Assembly (NCBI RefSeq): GCF_030272615.1
Contig: NC_081415.1
Span: forward strand, 375,239,392 to 375,303,391
From: Cryptomeria japonica
Lineage: Eukaryota > Streptophyta > Pinopsida > Cupressales > Cupressaceae
Direction: 5' to 3'
Length of the DNA: 64,000 nucleotides
In this document: positions 46,512-58,140 of the stretch, one piece after another
How the letters are laid out: each line of letters opens with the position of its first letter
How positions within the stretch are numbered: the first letter of the stretch is position 1
Position numbers and translations under genes: made by a program
The notes under the pieces: generated by a model
Database searches by the model: none
Seen by the model: the letters and a program-made list of their open reading frames with translations, nothing else
Told to the model about the DNA's origin: nothing

Positions 46512-47269
46512 CTACTGGTCTGCATATTGATCTTCACAAAAGAGAAATCTTAGCAGATCCCTGTCATCATCAAACACTTGCCAACTCTTAATATTATCAG
46601 GAACATATGGTCTTGTTTTAATTTTAACTTGCGTAATATCATCAAAAGGGATATCATTATGTTTAACTGCCAGGTTAGCCATAAAGTCCGCCAAAATATT
46701 ATTGGACCTTTCAATCCAATTAATGGAAAAAGCATTAAAAAGTTCAATATAATCCCAAACCTCATTCCTATAACTTCTTAATTTTGTATTTTTGCAGCAA
46801 ATTTGCCTCTAACTTGTGAAACAACTAATTCTGAATCACCATAAACTGTTAGTAACTTAATGCCATGCATGTTTGCTAATTTAAATCCTAATAAGAGAGC
46901 TTCATATTCAGCAATATTATTAGTACATTCAAAATCCAATGAGAAAGTGTATTTAAAAGATTTTCCATTAGGTGAAATAAACACAACTCCTGCTCCATTT
47001 CCATCCTTACTGCAGGCACCATCAAAATACAATTTCCAAATTAAACTTTCATTGTGTTTAATAGCCTCTGCAATTTTTTCAACTTCTAAAGGTTTAGAAA
47101 TACTTACCTGAAAGTTGTCCATATCGGAATGGCAAAAGCAAGTTACTTGATCCGGATCCACTTCCTCTATGAGGTAGGGAGATCTTGGTTCTCTATTGAT
47201 TCTTACCTCTGCTCCTTTGACTTGGATGGTTTCATATGATAGATCTAATTGCACATATCCACCTACCAA
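46512..47269 (-). pseudogene. Extra RNase H domain placed between protease and RT
   Basis: 47269-46778 includes WKLYFDGACSKDGNGAGVVF (first catalytic Asp), NIAEYEALLLGFKLA (Glu) and LTVYGDSELVVSQVRG (Asp). A one-base change in an A run near 46785 shifts the frame, after which 46694-46512 gives WIERSNNILADFMANLAV (final Asp). All four catalytic positions are visible. This archaeal-type RNase H is a hallmark of Tat elements. Here it lies upstream of RT, whereas the better-known layout puts it after the RT-linked RNase H. Confidence 0.9.
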
Positions 47270-47278
47270 GTTTGACCA

Positions 47279-47893
47279 CTATCTTGATAGCAGCATTCCA
47301 TAGTTCGTAGGCACTTGCACAACTGTTACATCTGTTTTATAGGTAGTGTCTGGACAAGCTGGAAAGCTGAACTCAATATTTTTCATGATCCTGACCACTG
47401 GGACTGACCTATTATCCATTGCATAACATTTTCCATAAGGGGTATCTACCTTCATTCCCATCTCTTTCATGACATCCTCTGGCATAATATTTACTGTTGC
47501 TCCTGAGTCTATCATGCAGTTTCTTACCATCTTATTGTTTATAAGTAGTGTTAAATAAAAAGGATCCACCTGTGCGAAGTTTTTGGTAATGGATGTGCCT
47601 AAATATACCACAGGAGGATCTTCTTTTGATTTTGGATTTTCTTTATTGGCATCACCCACATTTGATATGATTTTTAAAGCCTCATTCTTGTAATTTGGAA
47701 ATTTCATCACTTCAAGCAAAGGCATAGAATTTTTTACCTGAGACAACACTTGAGACATAAAAGTTCCATAGTTTGAAAGAGGCTTATTGATTTTATTTTT
47801 CTCCATAGGTTTGACCAACTTCGGGGCATCATTCTGCTTTGTTGGTTCACTTGGAGCTTCTTTTCCTTTCTTGTCATTTGCCTCCTTGTTCAC
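47279..47893 (-). pseudogene. Aspartic protease of the Tat/Ogre-like element
   Basis: A 204-residue frame. A Lys-rich N-terminal spacer is followed by YLGTSITKNFAQVDPFYLTL, then CMIDSGATVNIMPEDVMKEM with an intact DSG active site, and the tail VQVPTNYGMLLSR. One stop separates it from WSNLVGGYVQLDLSY, the normal continuation, so the downstream RNase H was originally part of the same polyprotein. Confidence 0.92.
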
Positions 47894-50119
47894 ATTTTGT
47901 TTTGAGACTTTTGTGAATATTCCTGCAGGCCTCCCCTATTCAGGATTCACTGTTCTGTTTCTCAGATGGTAATTACTCTTGGCCTAGGCAACAACAACCA
48001 CTGTGAATTCTCTCGTCTCCTCTTCAATCAAGTTTCTCAAAGAAGGCACTACTTCCTCTTGAAACAATTTTCTCAAGGCAGGGATATCTTCATCATCATC
48101 AGAAAAAACCTATTGTATGCTATACTGTTGATGTTTTCTCATCATTTGCACATCTGAATGTTGCTCTTCCTCAGGTGAATCCTCATCTCTACCCCACATA
48201 GGATCTGATGATAGAACATTAACGGAAGGCTCATATTCCTCTTCTTGATGTCAATCCTCCATCAGACCATGTGCAATCATGCATTGATCTTCATCATGGG
48301 GAAGATTGCAGACCTCACACCATGGGAAATCTCCCATAAAGTTATTTGCTCTCTTCAGTGGGTCTGGAGTTTCTTTACTCATATTTGGTTTTACTAGCTT
48401 CCCATCCTTCCAATTGGTGTTATAAGGCATATCATGGAGTCTGGTCCTATTGAAATTCATTTGCCTATTATTTCTATATGGTGTTTTTTCATTAAGATTT
48501 TGTTTACCCTTTAGGTACTTAAACATGTCCATGATCTAAGTAAGATCATCTTTCTTGGGAACCCTGGAATTGTACAACTTTGGATCATCTCTTTTAGCAA
48601 CCTTCCTATTATTCTCAATAATAGCAGTTGTCTTGAATGCTTGATGTAAAGTATCATGTCTATGAGACAAAATCTCATAATGGGTTTTGCTATCAAAAGC
48701 ACTCAAATAAAAGTTAATCAAAAATGAATCAATAGGTCTGACATCTCTGGGTATTCTATTTAATACTTTACTAAATCTTTTTTTAAATTCAGCAACTGAT
48801 TCATCTTGATTCTTCTTTATACTTGTTAATTCATGGGATGCAAATTAAGGATCATTGTGATTTCCAAATTCTTCCAAGAACAGTGTTACAAATTTTTCCC
48901 AACTGCTGACACATCCATTAGGAAGGCTTCTATACCATTCTCCTGCATCTTCTGTCAAGGATTGAACAAACAGTTTCAAGAATACATCCTCATGACGCAC
49001 CTCAAATTCTTCAATGATATTTTTCACATTAACTGCATGTTGTTCTGCTGAATCAATTCTATTTCCTAAGAATTTGGGGATTGCTGATCTTAAATCATTA
49101 GTGATTTGATTTGGATAACCAACAATGCCAATGAAATCCAATTGCCTATATCTTTCAAAGATCATAGGTCGTCTGCCACCATGATTGTTGCTTTGATTGT
49201 TAATATCTCCTCTGTTGAATCCACCATTTCTGCCATAATTACCATTGTTCCAATTGTTTCCACCACCATTATTATTGTCGTTATTTCCATGATTACCTCC
49301 ATTGCCATTATTGTTGTTTCTACCTCGACCATTACCATTTCTATAATTGTCATTGTTAATTCCATTATTTCTATTGTTTTGGTTGCTGACATATCTATCA
49401 CTTCCTCTATTATTATTTATAATATTATCTCTATTTGTGTTATTCCAGTCTCCATCATTCTCCTCATTTCCATTTCTTCCTCCATTATCTTGGTTGTTTC
49501 TATTCCTTTCTTCATTTTGATCCCTATGCACGTCCCGCCATCTTCTGCTTCCATTTAACAATGGGTTATCAAAGGTTCTAAAAGGTTGCTCCATTTTTCT
49601 CATATGAGGGGGACTATATTTAGGTGTTCTTGGCCTACCTCCCTCATCTTTACTTTTGTTTTTTATCCCTCCTGATCTAGGGGTTTGAATTTCATCCCTT
49701 TGTATCCCTAATCTTTGCAATACCCAATCTAGTTGTCTCCTAAAATCTCTTGCCATTTTGGCTTCATCTCCTTTCAAGTATGCCAATTTAAGTATGATTT
49801 CATCCAATTGCTTGTCCTCCTCAGTCAAGATTTCATCATGGCCATCATTATTATCTTTTGCATTTAAGGCATAAAATGGATTTTCCTTTAGATTTTCAGA
49901 CTTATCACCGGATGAAGAACCATCCTCTCTGCTAGGAAACTTTTTATAACCCCAAGATGCCATACTTGTTGTTGATTTCTTTGCTTTACGCCTTTTCTTG
50001 GGACTCAACTCAACAAGATTATCCTGCTCTTTATGCAAAGACCTTCTCCCCTGCATCAATTTTATTGATAAATGTCTAGGGGTTTCTCTTATTTTCTCAA
50101 AATACCAACTATTATTCAT
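47894..50119 (-). pseudogene. Gag of the Tat/Ogre-like element with Asn/Gly-rich linker
   Basis: The main piece 50119-48845 (424 residues) has a basic N-terminus and the acidic block ILTEEDKQLDEIILKLAYLK. A roughly 115-residue Asn/Gly/Arg-rich run follows, then the capsid domain (IPKFLGNRIDSAEQHAVNVK, LFVQSLTEDAGEWYRSLPNG, FVTLFLEEFGNHNDP). The frame continues after stops at about 48845 and 48535: HDTLHQAFKTTAIIENNRK, then a knuckle-like WCEVCNLPHDEDQC near 48300. The rest, toward 47894, is acidic. All pieces share one frame. Confidence 0.88.
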
Positions 50120-50246
50120 GTATTGAAATATAGAGTCGCCACCTCCTAAGAGGAAAATATTACCAACTTAACTAATCTTCTAGGATCCTCACTCTAGTAG
50201 AGTCTAAAACAAACTACCAAAGATTCTAAAAACTTTGTAAGACAAT

Positions 50247-50264
50247 TCCCCAGCAGAGTCGCCA
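50247..50264 (-). promoter_or_regulatory. Primer binding site of the Tat/Ogre-like element
   Basis: TGGCGACTCTGCTGGGGA on the minus strand, three bases inside the 5' LTR end. It matches the tRNA-Arg-type site known from Ogre-like plant elements. Confidence 0.88.
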
Positions 50265-50267
50265 ATC

Positions 50268-52913
50268 TGTTGGTTCCCAAAACCACAGATTGGAAAACCA
50301 AAAGACTTGCCAAATCCTCAAGTAGTCCAATGAGGCTTGGCCAACGAATAGGGATGGTCAAAGACCAAATCCCTCTACTTTTTAGGCTCCACTGAACCTA
50401 GGTGGGTATGCCTCTTCCTCTCAAGCACAAAAGAGGTTATTTATAGTGGATTTAAACCTTTTAGCAAGTTTACACAACTGGCAAATTATTGTTCTATAAC
50501 TATGCTTTATTATGTGCTTTAAACTGAATGCTTTGAAAAAAAATGATTGTGAATATATATTGAAAATGAGATTGCTTTCAGGACTTAAATGAAATCTGCA
50601 TAGATCAGTTCATATAGGATTTGGGAAGAACATTTCTCTATCAAGGACCTTGAATGCATACAGATCAAAACCTTAAAAGATCAATAACAGACCAGTGCCT
50701 CTATCCAGGGATATATATGACACTTTGTGGACAAAATATCTTATCAACTCAAGAGACAATTTCTTATCAACTATGAAGGTTCAGTATGCGTTACACAAAC
50801 AATAAGAACTTAATCTTTCACTTAATGCAACGACATGTGATTCACATCATAGCAAATCTATAAACAAATTTATCAAGAGGACAAAGATAATCATCAACAC
50901 AAAAGTGCACACAATATTTAGAAAAAGAAATAGCGAACCTTGTATATTAATCTTCAGGAAATAATTGCATACATAAGCTGTACTTGCAGATACTCCATTA
51001 CAAATTGCTTGCACAAAATGATACTTCTTCTTCCTATAGACTTCTCTAATACAAAATGATATTTAATCCTCACAGCAGTATCTTGTTCTTATCACCCTGC
51101 CCCTTTTTTACATAAAAAATGACTCCCTATAAGTGTGTGAATCAACAGACATATATGAAAGGACACACCCTTTCATACATAGAAGGGAGTTACAAACAGT
51201 TTCCTTCCAAAGGACACACCCTTTGGTTTAATAAATAATTACAAATGAGAACCCTAAAAATACTAAATGATGCTTTAATAATGTGTCTTCTATTCTCCGC
51301 CTCAATAAAATTCCTCAGCAAGTATTCATTATCTTCTCATTATTTTTGCACACCAAATAAGCCAATCAAATTCCTTGATTTGAAAGTTAAACATATTCCA
51401 TCTTAGATTTTAGTTTGAAAATACTTGTTTACAATAATTCATTAAAACCAAAGTATTTCCCTTTAACAATATTTCGCAAACATAACATCCGTTCATACAA
51501 AATAATACCTTACCCTAAAATATATATTCAAGGCACTTTATTCAGGATAAATACAAATAAAATTCATCTTTAATGCACTTTCAAATAATAGCATAAAGTT
51601 GATAATATACTTCCCTTTTATAGGAATCGGTATTCTAGCCGTATTTCCCCTTTGTAGTCTGAGCTATACATTTAATTCTGATTTTTTATTCTGCACCTCG
51701 CCACGTGTCTGATTTTGGTTCGTTCAAGGATCACCCTTTATCTTTCGGATAGACTTCTTCCTTCGGCGAACTGCTTGCCTGTTTTATCGATTATGTAGTT
51801 TCATTGATACCTTTTTGTTTTTTCGATGGAACAGATGCTTTCGGTGAATCTGTTTTGAGTTTCATCGTGGCCAAGGTTTTTTAGATAAGCTCAGCACCGT
51901 CGGACTATTTCACTTCAACCGTTTGCCTTAACCGTCTCATTCTACTGCCTGTCACTAGCGGTTAGTTTCCAAGTCGTGATGGGTAACTAACGAGTAGTTT
52001 CCCATCGCGGTATAGCGATAGATGTTGGGTCTCTTTCAGCTTGCTCACTCCTTATCTCTTCGTCCAGCTTCCTTAATATGCTCGTCCTTTGCCTGATCTA
52101 CCTCCCTCTACACTCTGCCATGTGTTTGCTTTTGATTGGTTCTGGGGTCCCTATCTTGCCACCTTAGCATGGCCTGGACTCACTGTCGGAATGAGGTTTT
52201 TCCTTATGTCTCTTTATTTCCTCTTAACCACTTTCTTCTAGCGGGCCCCACCACTCAGTTGCCATGTCGCGGTGAATACACATCAAGCACCTTCCGATCG
52301 CGGTATAGCAACTATCATTGGATCTTTCTTGATCACCGCTGGATCTTTTTGATATGCTCGCTTGTTAATTTCCCCTTTTCCGCACGTGCTTTGTCGTCAA
52401 GTCGCAGGGATAAACCAGTGTGCATGTCTATCTTGAGGTATAGCAATAGTCATTAGATCTTCTGCGATCACCGTCCGATCTTCCTGACTTGCTCGATCTT
52501 TATCCTTTATCCTCATCAGCCTATCATTAAACTTTGGTTGCCTCAAGATGTGTGTCCGCGTGTGTGGAGTCCACTAGGTTTAGCCAAGCCTTCTTCATGC
52601 CAAAAGCCATTTGTCTTTCAATAGTTGTAATTCGAATCGCCTCAGATTTAAACGTTAAACGAGCCTATCCCACAAACAATGTGGGATAAAGGCTTTCCCT
52701 TTGCTAGCACAACACACTTGAAAGTTTCCAAAGACTTTTCCACCATTCTATATGCGCAGGTTTGGGAGTCTTAGCGATGCCTGTTAATCTTTGGACAACT
52801 CCATTTTCTTCAGTATGCTCCTCCATATAAAACACCTACAGTAAATGCTTGAATGATAAGAAAAAGGGCATCTATATATAGCACAAAGTATTTTGTAAAA
52901 ATATGTGCTAACA
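50268..52913 (-). repeat. 5' LTR of the Tat/Ogre-like element (2646 bp)
   Basis: Same boundaries as the 3' LTR: TGTTAGCACA in minus orientation to GGGAACCAACA. Its dyad copies are at 52006 (exact), 52297 (TCGCGGTATAGCAA) and near 52433 (degraded), showing loss of CpG-containing bases. AACCC (52914-52918) follows as target duplication. Confidence 0.93.
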
Positions 52914-55900
52914 AACCCATGAACATGAAAGCGCGATTGTGAAACTTATTATACTCCCAAATCATCATTTTCAATCTTGTGCTTCCTAAATGCAAGTTTT
53001 GAAGCATCAAAATGTGTGTTTGGAGGTAACACAAGCCTGAACATGCAAGTTTTGATTCTGAAGCCATGATCGTGAAAGAACGATTATAAAACTTATCACA
53101 CTCCCAAATCATCATTTTCAAGCTTGTGCTCCCTAAACGCAAGTTTTTAAGCATCAAAATGTGTGTTTGGAGGCACGACAATTTTGAAAATGTAAGTTCT
53201 GATTCCGAAGCCACGAACATGAAAGTGTGATTATGACACTTATCATACTCCCAAATCATCATTTTCAAGCTTGTGCTTCCTAAACGCAAGTTTTGAAGCA
53301 TTAATATGTGTGTTTGGAGGAAACACAAGCTTGAAAATTTTGCAAGATCTTATTCTGAAACCATGAACATTAAAGCACAATTATGACACTTATCATACTC
53401 CCAAATCATCATTTTCAAGCTTGTGCTTCCTAAACGCAAGTTTTGAAGCATCAAAATGTGTGTTTGGAGGTAACACAAGATTGAAAATGCAAGTTCTAAT
53501 TCCATGGCCATGAAGATGAAAGCGTGATTATGAAACTTATTGTACTCCCAATTTATCATTTTCAAGCTTGTGCTTCCTAAATTAAAGTTTTGAAGCATCA
53601 AAATGTGTGTTTGGAGGTAACACGTGCGTGATAATACAAGTTCCGATTTTGAAGATACGTACATGAAAGCGCAATTATGAAACTTACCATACTCCCAAAT
53701 CATCATTTTGAAGCTTGTGCTTCCTAAACGCAAGTTTTGAAGCATCAAAATGTGTGTTTGGTGGTAACACAAGCTTAAAAATCCAAGTTCTGATTATGAA
53801 CTAATGAACATGAAAGCATGATTACGAAACTTATCGTATTTGCAAATCACCATTTTCAAGCCTTTGCTTCCTAAATGCATGTTTTGAAGCATCAATGTGT
53901 GTGTTTGCAGGTAACACAAGCATGAAAAAGAAAATTTTGATTCCAAATCCACAATCATGAAAGCACGATTATGAAACATATCGTACTCCCAAATCATCAT
54001 TTTCAAACTTGTGTTTCCTAAATGCAGATTTTAAACATCACAATGTGTATTTGGAGGCACAACAAAATTGAAAATGCAAGTTCTCATTCCAAAGCCATGA
54101 ACATGAAAGTGCGATTATGTAACTTATCGTACTCCCAAATCATCATTTTCAAGCTTGTGCTTCCTAAATGCAAGTTTTGAAGCATTAAAATATGTGTTTG
54201 GCAGTAACACAAGCTTGGAAATGCAAGTTCTAATTCTGAACCCATGAACATGAAGGTGCGATTATGAAACTTATTATACTCCCAAATCATCATTTTCAAG
54301 TTTGTGCTTCTTAAATGAAAGTTTTGAACCATCAAAATGTGTGTTTTGAGGTAACAAAACCTTGAAAATGCATGTTTTGATTTTGAAGCCATGCACATGA
54401 AAGCGTGATTATGAAACTTATCTTACTCCCAAATCATCCATCATTTTCAAGTTGAGCTTCCTAAACTTAAGTTTAGAAGCATCAAAATGTGTGATTGGCG
54501 GTAACACATGCTTAAAAATGGAAGTTCTGATTCCGAACCCATGTACATGAAAGAACGATTATGAAACTTATCATACTCCCAAATTATCATTTTCAAGCTT
54601 GCGCTTCCTAAACACAAATTTTGAAGCATCAAAATGTGTGTTTGTAGGCAACACATGCATGAAAACACAAGTTTTGATTTTGAAGCTACGTACATGAAAG
54701 CGCAATGATGAAACTTACCATACTCCCAAATCATCATTTTGAAGATTGTGCTTCCTAAACGCAAGTTTTGAAGCATCATAATGTGTGTTTGGAGGTAACA
54801 CAAGCTTGAAAATGCATTTATGATTTTGAATCCATGTACACAAAAGCGTGATTATAAAACTTATCGTACTCCCAAATCATCATTTTCAAGCTTGTGCTTC
54901 CTAAACACAAATTTTGAAGCTTAAAAATGTGTGTTTGGAGGCACAACAAGCTTGAAAATGCAAGTTTTAATTCCGAAGCCATGAACATGAAAGCATTATT
55001 ATGAAACTTACCGTACTTCCAAATCATTATTTTCAAGTGTGTGCTTCCTAAACACAAGTTTTGAAGCATCAAAATGTGTGTTTGGAGGTAACATAAGCTT
55101 CAAAATGCAAGTTCTAATTTTGAAGCCACGAATATGAAAGCGCGATTATGAAACTTATCGTACTCGCAAATCATTATTTTAAAGCTTGTGCTTCCTAAAC
55201 GCATGTTTTGAAGCATCAAAATGTGTGTTTGGAGGTAACACAATCTTCAAAATTCAAGTTCTAATTCCAAAGCCACGATCATGAAAGAAAGATTATGAAA
55301 CATATCGTACTCCCAAATCATCATTTTCAAACTTGTGCTTCCTAAATGCAAGTTTTGAACCATCAAAATGTGTGTTTGGAGGCATAAAAAACTTGAAAAT
55401 GCCAGTACTCATTTTGAAGCCATCAACATGAAAGCACAATTATGAAACTTATCCTACTCCCAAATCATCATTTTCAAGCTTGTGCTTCCTAGATGCAAGT
55501 TTGGAGCATCAAAATGTGTGTTTGGCGATAACTCAAGCTTAAAAATGCAAGTTCTGATTCTGAACCTATGAACATGAAAGCGCGATTATGAAACTTATCG
55601 TACTCCCAAATCATCATTTTGAAGCTTGTGCTTCTTAAACAAAAGTTTTGAACCATCAAAATGTGTGTTTGGAGGTAACACAAGCTTGAAAATGCAAGTT
55701 CTAATTATGAAGCCACAAACATGAAAGCGTGATTATGAAACTTATCTTACTCCCAAATCATCCATCATTTTCAAGCTTGTGGTTCCTAAACACAAGTTTT
55801 GAAGCATCAAAATGCATGTTTTGCGGTAATACAAGCTTAAAAATGCAACTTTTGATTTCAAACACATGCCTGAAAGCATGATTATGAAACTTATCATACT

Positions 55901-57486
55901 CCCAAATTATCATTTTCAAGCTTGTGCTTCCTAAACCCAAGTTATGAAGCATCAAAATGTGTGTCTGGAGGTAACACAAGCTTGAAAATGTAAGTTATGA
56001 TTCTAAAGCCACGATCATGAAAGCACGATTATAAAACTCATCATACTCCCTAATCATCATTTTCAAGCTTGTTCTTCGTAAACGCAAGTTTTGAAGCATC
56101 AAAATATTTGTTTGGAGGTAACACAAGCTTGAAAATGCAAGTCCTTATTCCGAAGCCATGAAAATTAAAGCATGATTATGAAACTTGTTGTAATCCCAAA
56201 TCATCATTTTCAAGCTTGTGCTCTCTAAATGCAAGTTTTGAAGCATCAAAATGTGTGTTTCAAGGTAACACAAGCTTGAAAATGGAAGTTCTGATTCTGA
56301 AGCCACGAACATGAAAGCACGATTATGAAACTTATCGTACTCCCAAATCATCATTTTCATTATTGTGCTTCCTAAATGCAAGTTTTAAAGCATCAAAATG
56401 CATGTTTGGCAGTAACACAAGCTTAAAAATGCAAGTTTTGATTCTTAACCCATGAACATGAAAGCGTGATTATGAAACTTATTGTACTCCCAAATCATCA
56501 TTTTCAATCTTGTGTTTCCTAAACGCAAGTTTTGAAGCATCAAAATGTGTGTTTGGAGGTAACACAAGCCTAAAAATACAAGCTCTAATACCGAAGCCAT
56601 GATCATTAAAGCACGAATATGAAAGTTATCATACTCCCAAATAATCATTTTCAAGCTTGTGCTCCCTAAACGCATGTTTTGAAGCATCAAAATGTGTGTT
56701 TGGAGGCACAATAAGTTTGAAAATGCAAGTTCTAATTTTGAAGTCACGAACATGAAATTGTGATTATGAAACTTATCATACTCCCAAATCATCATTTTCA
56801 AGATTGTGCTTCCTAAACACAAGTTTTGAAGCATCAAAATGTGTGTTTGGCAGTAACACAAGCTTTGATTATGAACCCATGAACATGAAAGTGCGATTAT
56901 GAGACTTATCGTACTCCCAAATCATCATTTTCAAGCTTGTGCTTCCTAAATACAAGTTTTGAAGCATCAAAATGTGTGTTCTAAGGTAACACATGCCTTT
57001 AAATGCAAGTTCTGATTCTGAAGCCACTATCATGAAAGCACGATTATGAAACTTATCGTACTCCAAAATGATCATTTTCAACCTTGTGCTTTCTAAACGC
57101 AAGTTTTGAAGCATGAAAATGTGTGTTTGGAGGTAACACAAGCTTGAAAATGCAAGTTCTGATTCTGAAGACACAAACATGAAAGCGCAATTATGAAACT
57201 TATTGTACTCCCAAATCATCATTTTCAAGTTTGTGCTTCCTAAATGCAAGTTTTGAAGCATCAAAATGTGTGTCTGGAGAGAACACAAGCTTGAAAATGC
57301 AAGTTTTAATTTCAAAGCCACGAATATTAAAGAATGATTATGAAACTTATCGTACTCCCAAATCATCATTTTCAAGCTTGTGCTTCCTAAACGCAATTTT
57401 TGAAACATCAAGATGTGTGTTTTGAGGTAACACAAGCTTAAAAATGCAAGTTCTTATTTTTTACCCACAAAAATGAAAGTGCCATT
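52914..57486. repeat. 147-bp satellite array, block 4
   Basis: About 31 monomers, resuming the monomer cut at 40774. It contains two units with the 4-base insertion variant (near 54440 and 55765). The final CCATT (57482-57486) should be the left target duplication of the copia element; its partner would lie beyond the window. Confidence 0.96.
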
Positions 57487-58128
57487 TGTTAGTGTAGGTT
57501 TTTTATTTTCCTTATGTTAGGGGGTATTTATTTTTTCCTACACATATATTATTTAAGCTTGCTTAGGTTAATAGGAGTGGTTTATATGAGGACACGTGGT
57601 GAAATACTTCAGCTACATGTGTAACTCTCCACCTCACATGGGTAGTTGAGTTACACACCCTCTTTTGGCTTGTTGTGCCACCTCTCATAACCACTATTTT
57701 GTCATTTCCTAAGTGGGTTATGGGATAGTTGGGTTTCACACCCTATTTTGGCCTTATGTGCCAACTTTCTCAACTCCTTTTTTGTCTTCATGTAAGGAGG
57801 TTATGCCACATGTTTTGGCATTTACCAAGAAGTTAAAACCTCCCACTTTTTATGGGGAATAGGAGTTAATGCACCCCTTGGATGTATATGCTTATATTTT
57901 TCTATATAATAAGCACTATACTCTCACCTTCACTAGTCAAGTTAGTGGAGTGATAGCTCGGTGAGAGTCTTCTCTAAATTCTCTTATTTGTCTCTATTTC
58001 TCTCTCATATTGAAATTATCTTCATTCAGCTATTTTGATCTTCGATCATCCATTGTGTGAGAGGTTGCATGTGATCTACGATCGACATCAGATATTGGCT
58101 CGATTCTCGCTTCTCGCAGAATCTCACA
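57487..58128 (+). repeat. 5' LTR of the copia element (642 bp)
   Basis: TGTTAGTGTAGG to TCTCACA. TATATAAT is at 57903-57910 with ACTATACTCTCACC downstream. It contains an internal near-duplication of CACACCCTCTTTTGG and CACACCCTATTTTGG about 95 bp apart (57653 and 57738). Confidence 0.96.
57903..57910 (+). promoter_or_regulatory. TATA box in the copia 5' LTR
   Basis: TATATAAT within TTTTTCTATATAATAAGCAC, present identically at 63862-63869 in the second LTR. Confidence 0.65.
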
Positions 58129-58129
58129 A

Positions 58130-58140
58130 GGTATCAGAGC
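58130..58140 (+). promoter_or_regulatory. Primer binding site of the copia element
   Basis: GGTATCAGAGC, complementary to the 3' end of plant initiator tRNA-Met, one or two bases after the LTR. Confidence 0.93.

Larger units (their letters stand above)
40775..52913 (-). mobile_element. Complete but decayed Tat/Ogre-like Ty3/gypsy element (12.1 kb)
   Basis: LTRs of 2647 and 2646 bp (40775-43421 and 50268-52913) flank a 6846-bp interior with coding sequence on the minus strand only. In minus orientation the order is gag, protease, extra RNase H, RT, RNase H, integrase. The primer site TGGCGACTCTGCTGGGGA is the tRNA-Arg-type site reported for Ogre-like elements. Flanks AACCA and AACCC form a 5-bp target duplication with one mismatch inside a satellite monomer. 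Frame comparison shows most of gag-pol in one frame, with the segment 46694-45417 shifted. Several in-frame stops make it dead. Confidence 0.92.

Noticed and set aside
49106..49558. Plus-strand 150-residue Ile/Val-rich ORF, looking like membrane protein
   Set aside because: It is the antisense of the Asn/Gly-rich block of the minus-strand gag; ATT and GTT codons there are AAT and AAC read backwards.
52810..57435. Long minus-strand ORFs with a 49-residue repeat, resembling a repeat protein
   Set aside because: They follow exactly from a 147-bp satellite with few stops in one frame. There is no consistent start, frames break often and both strands are similarly open.
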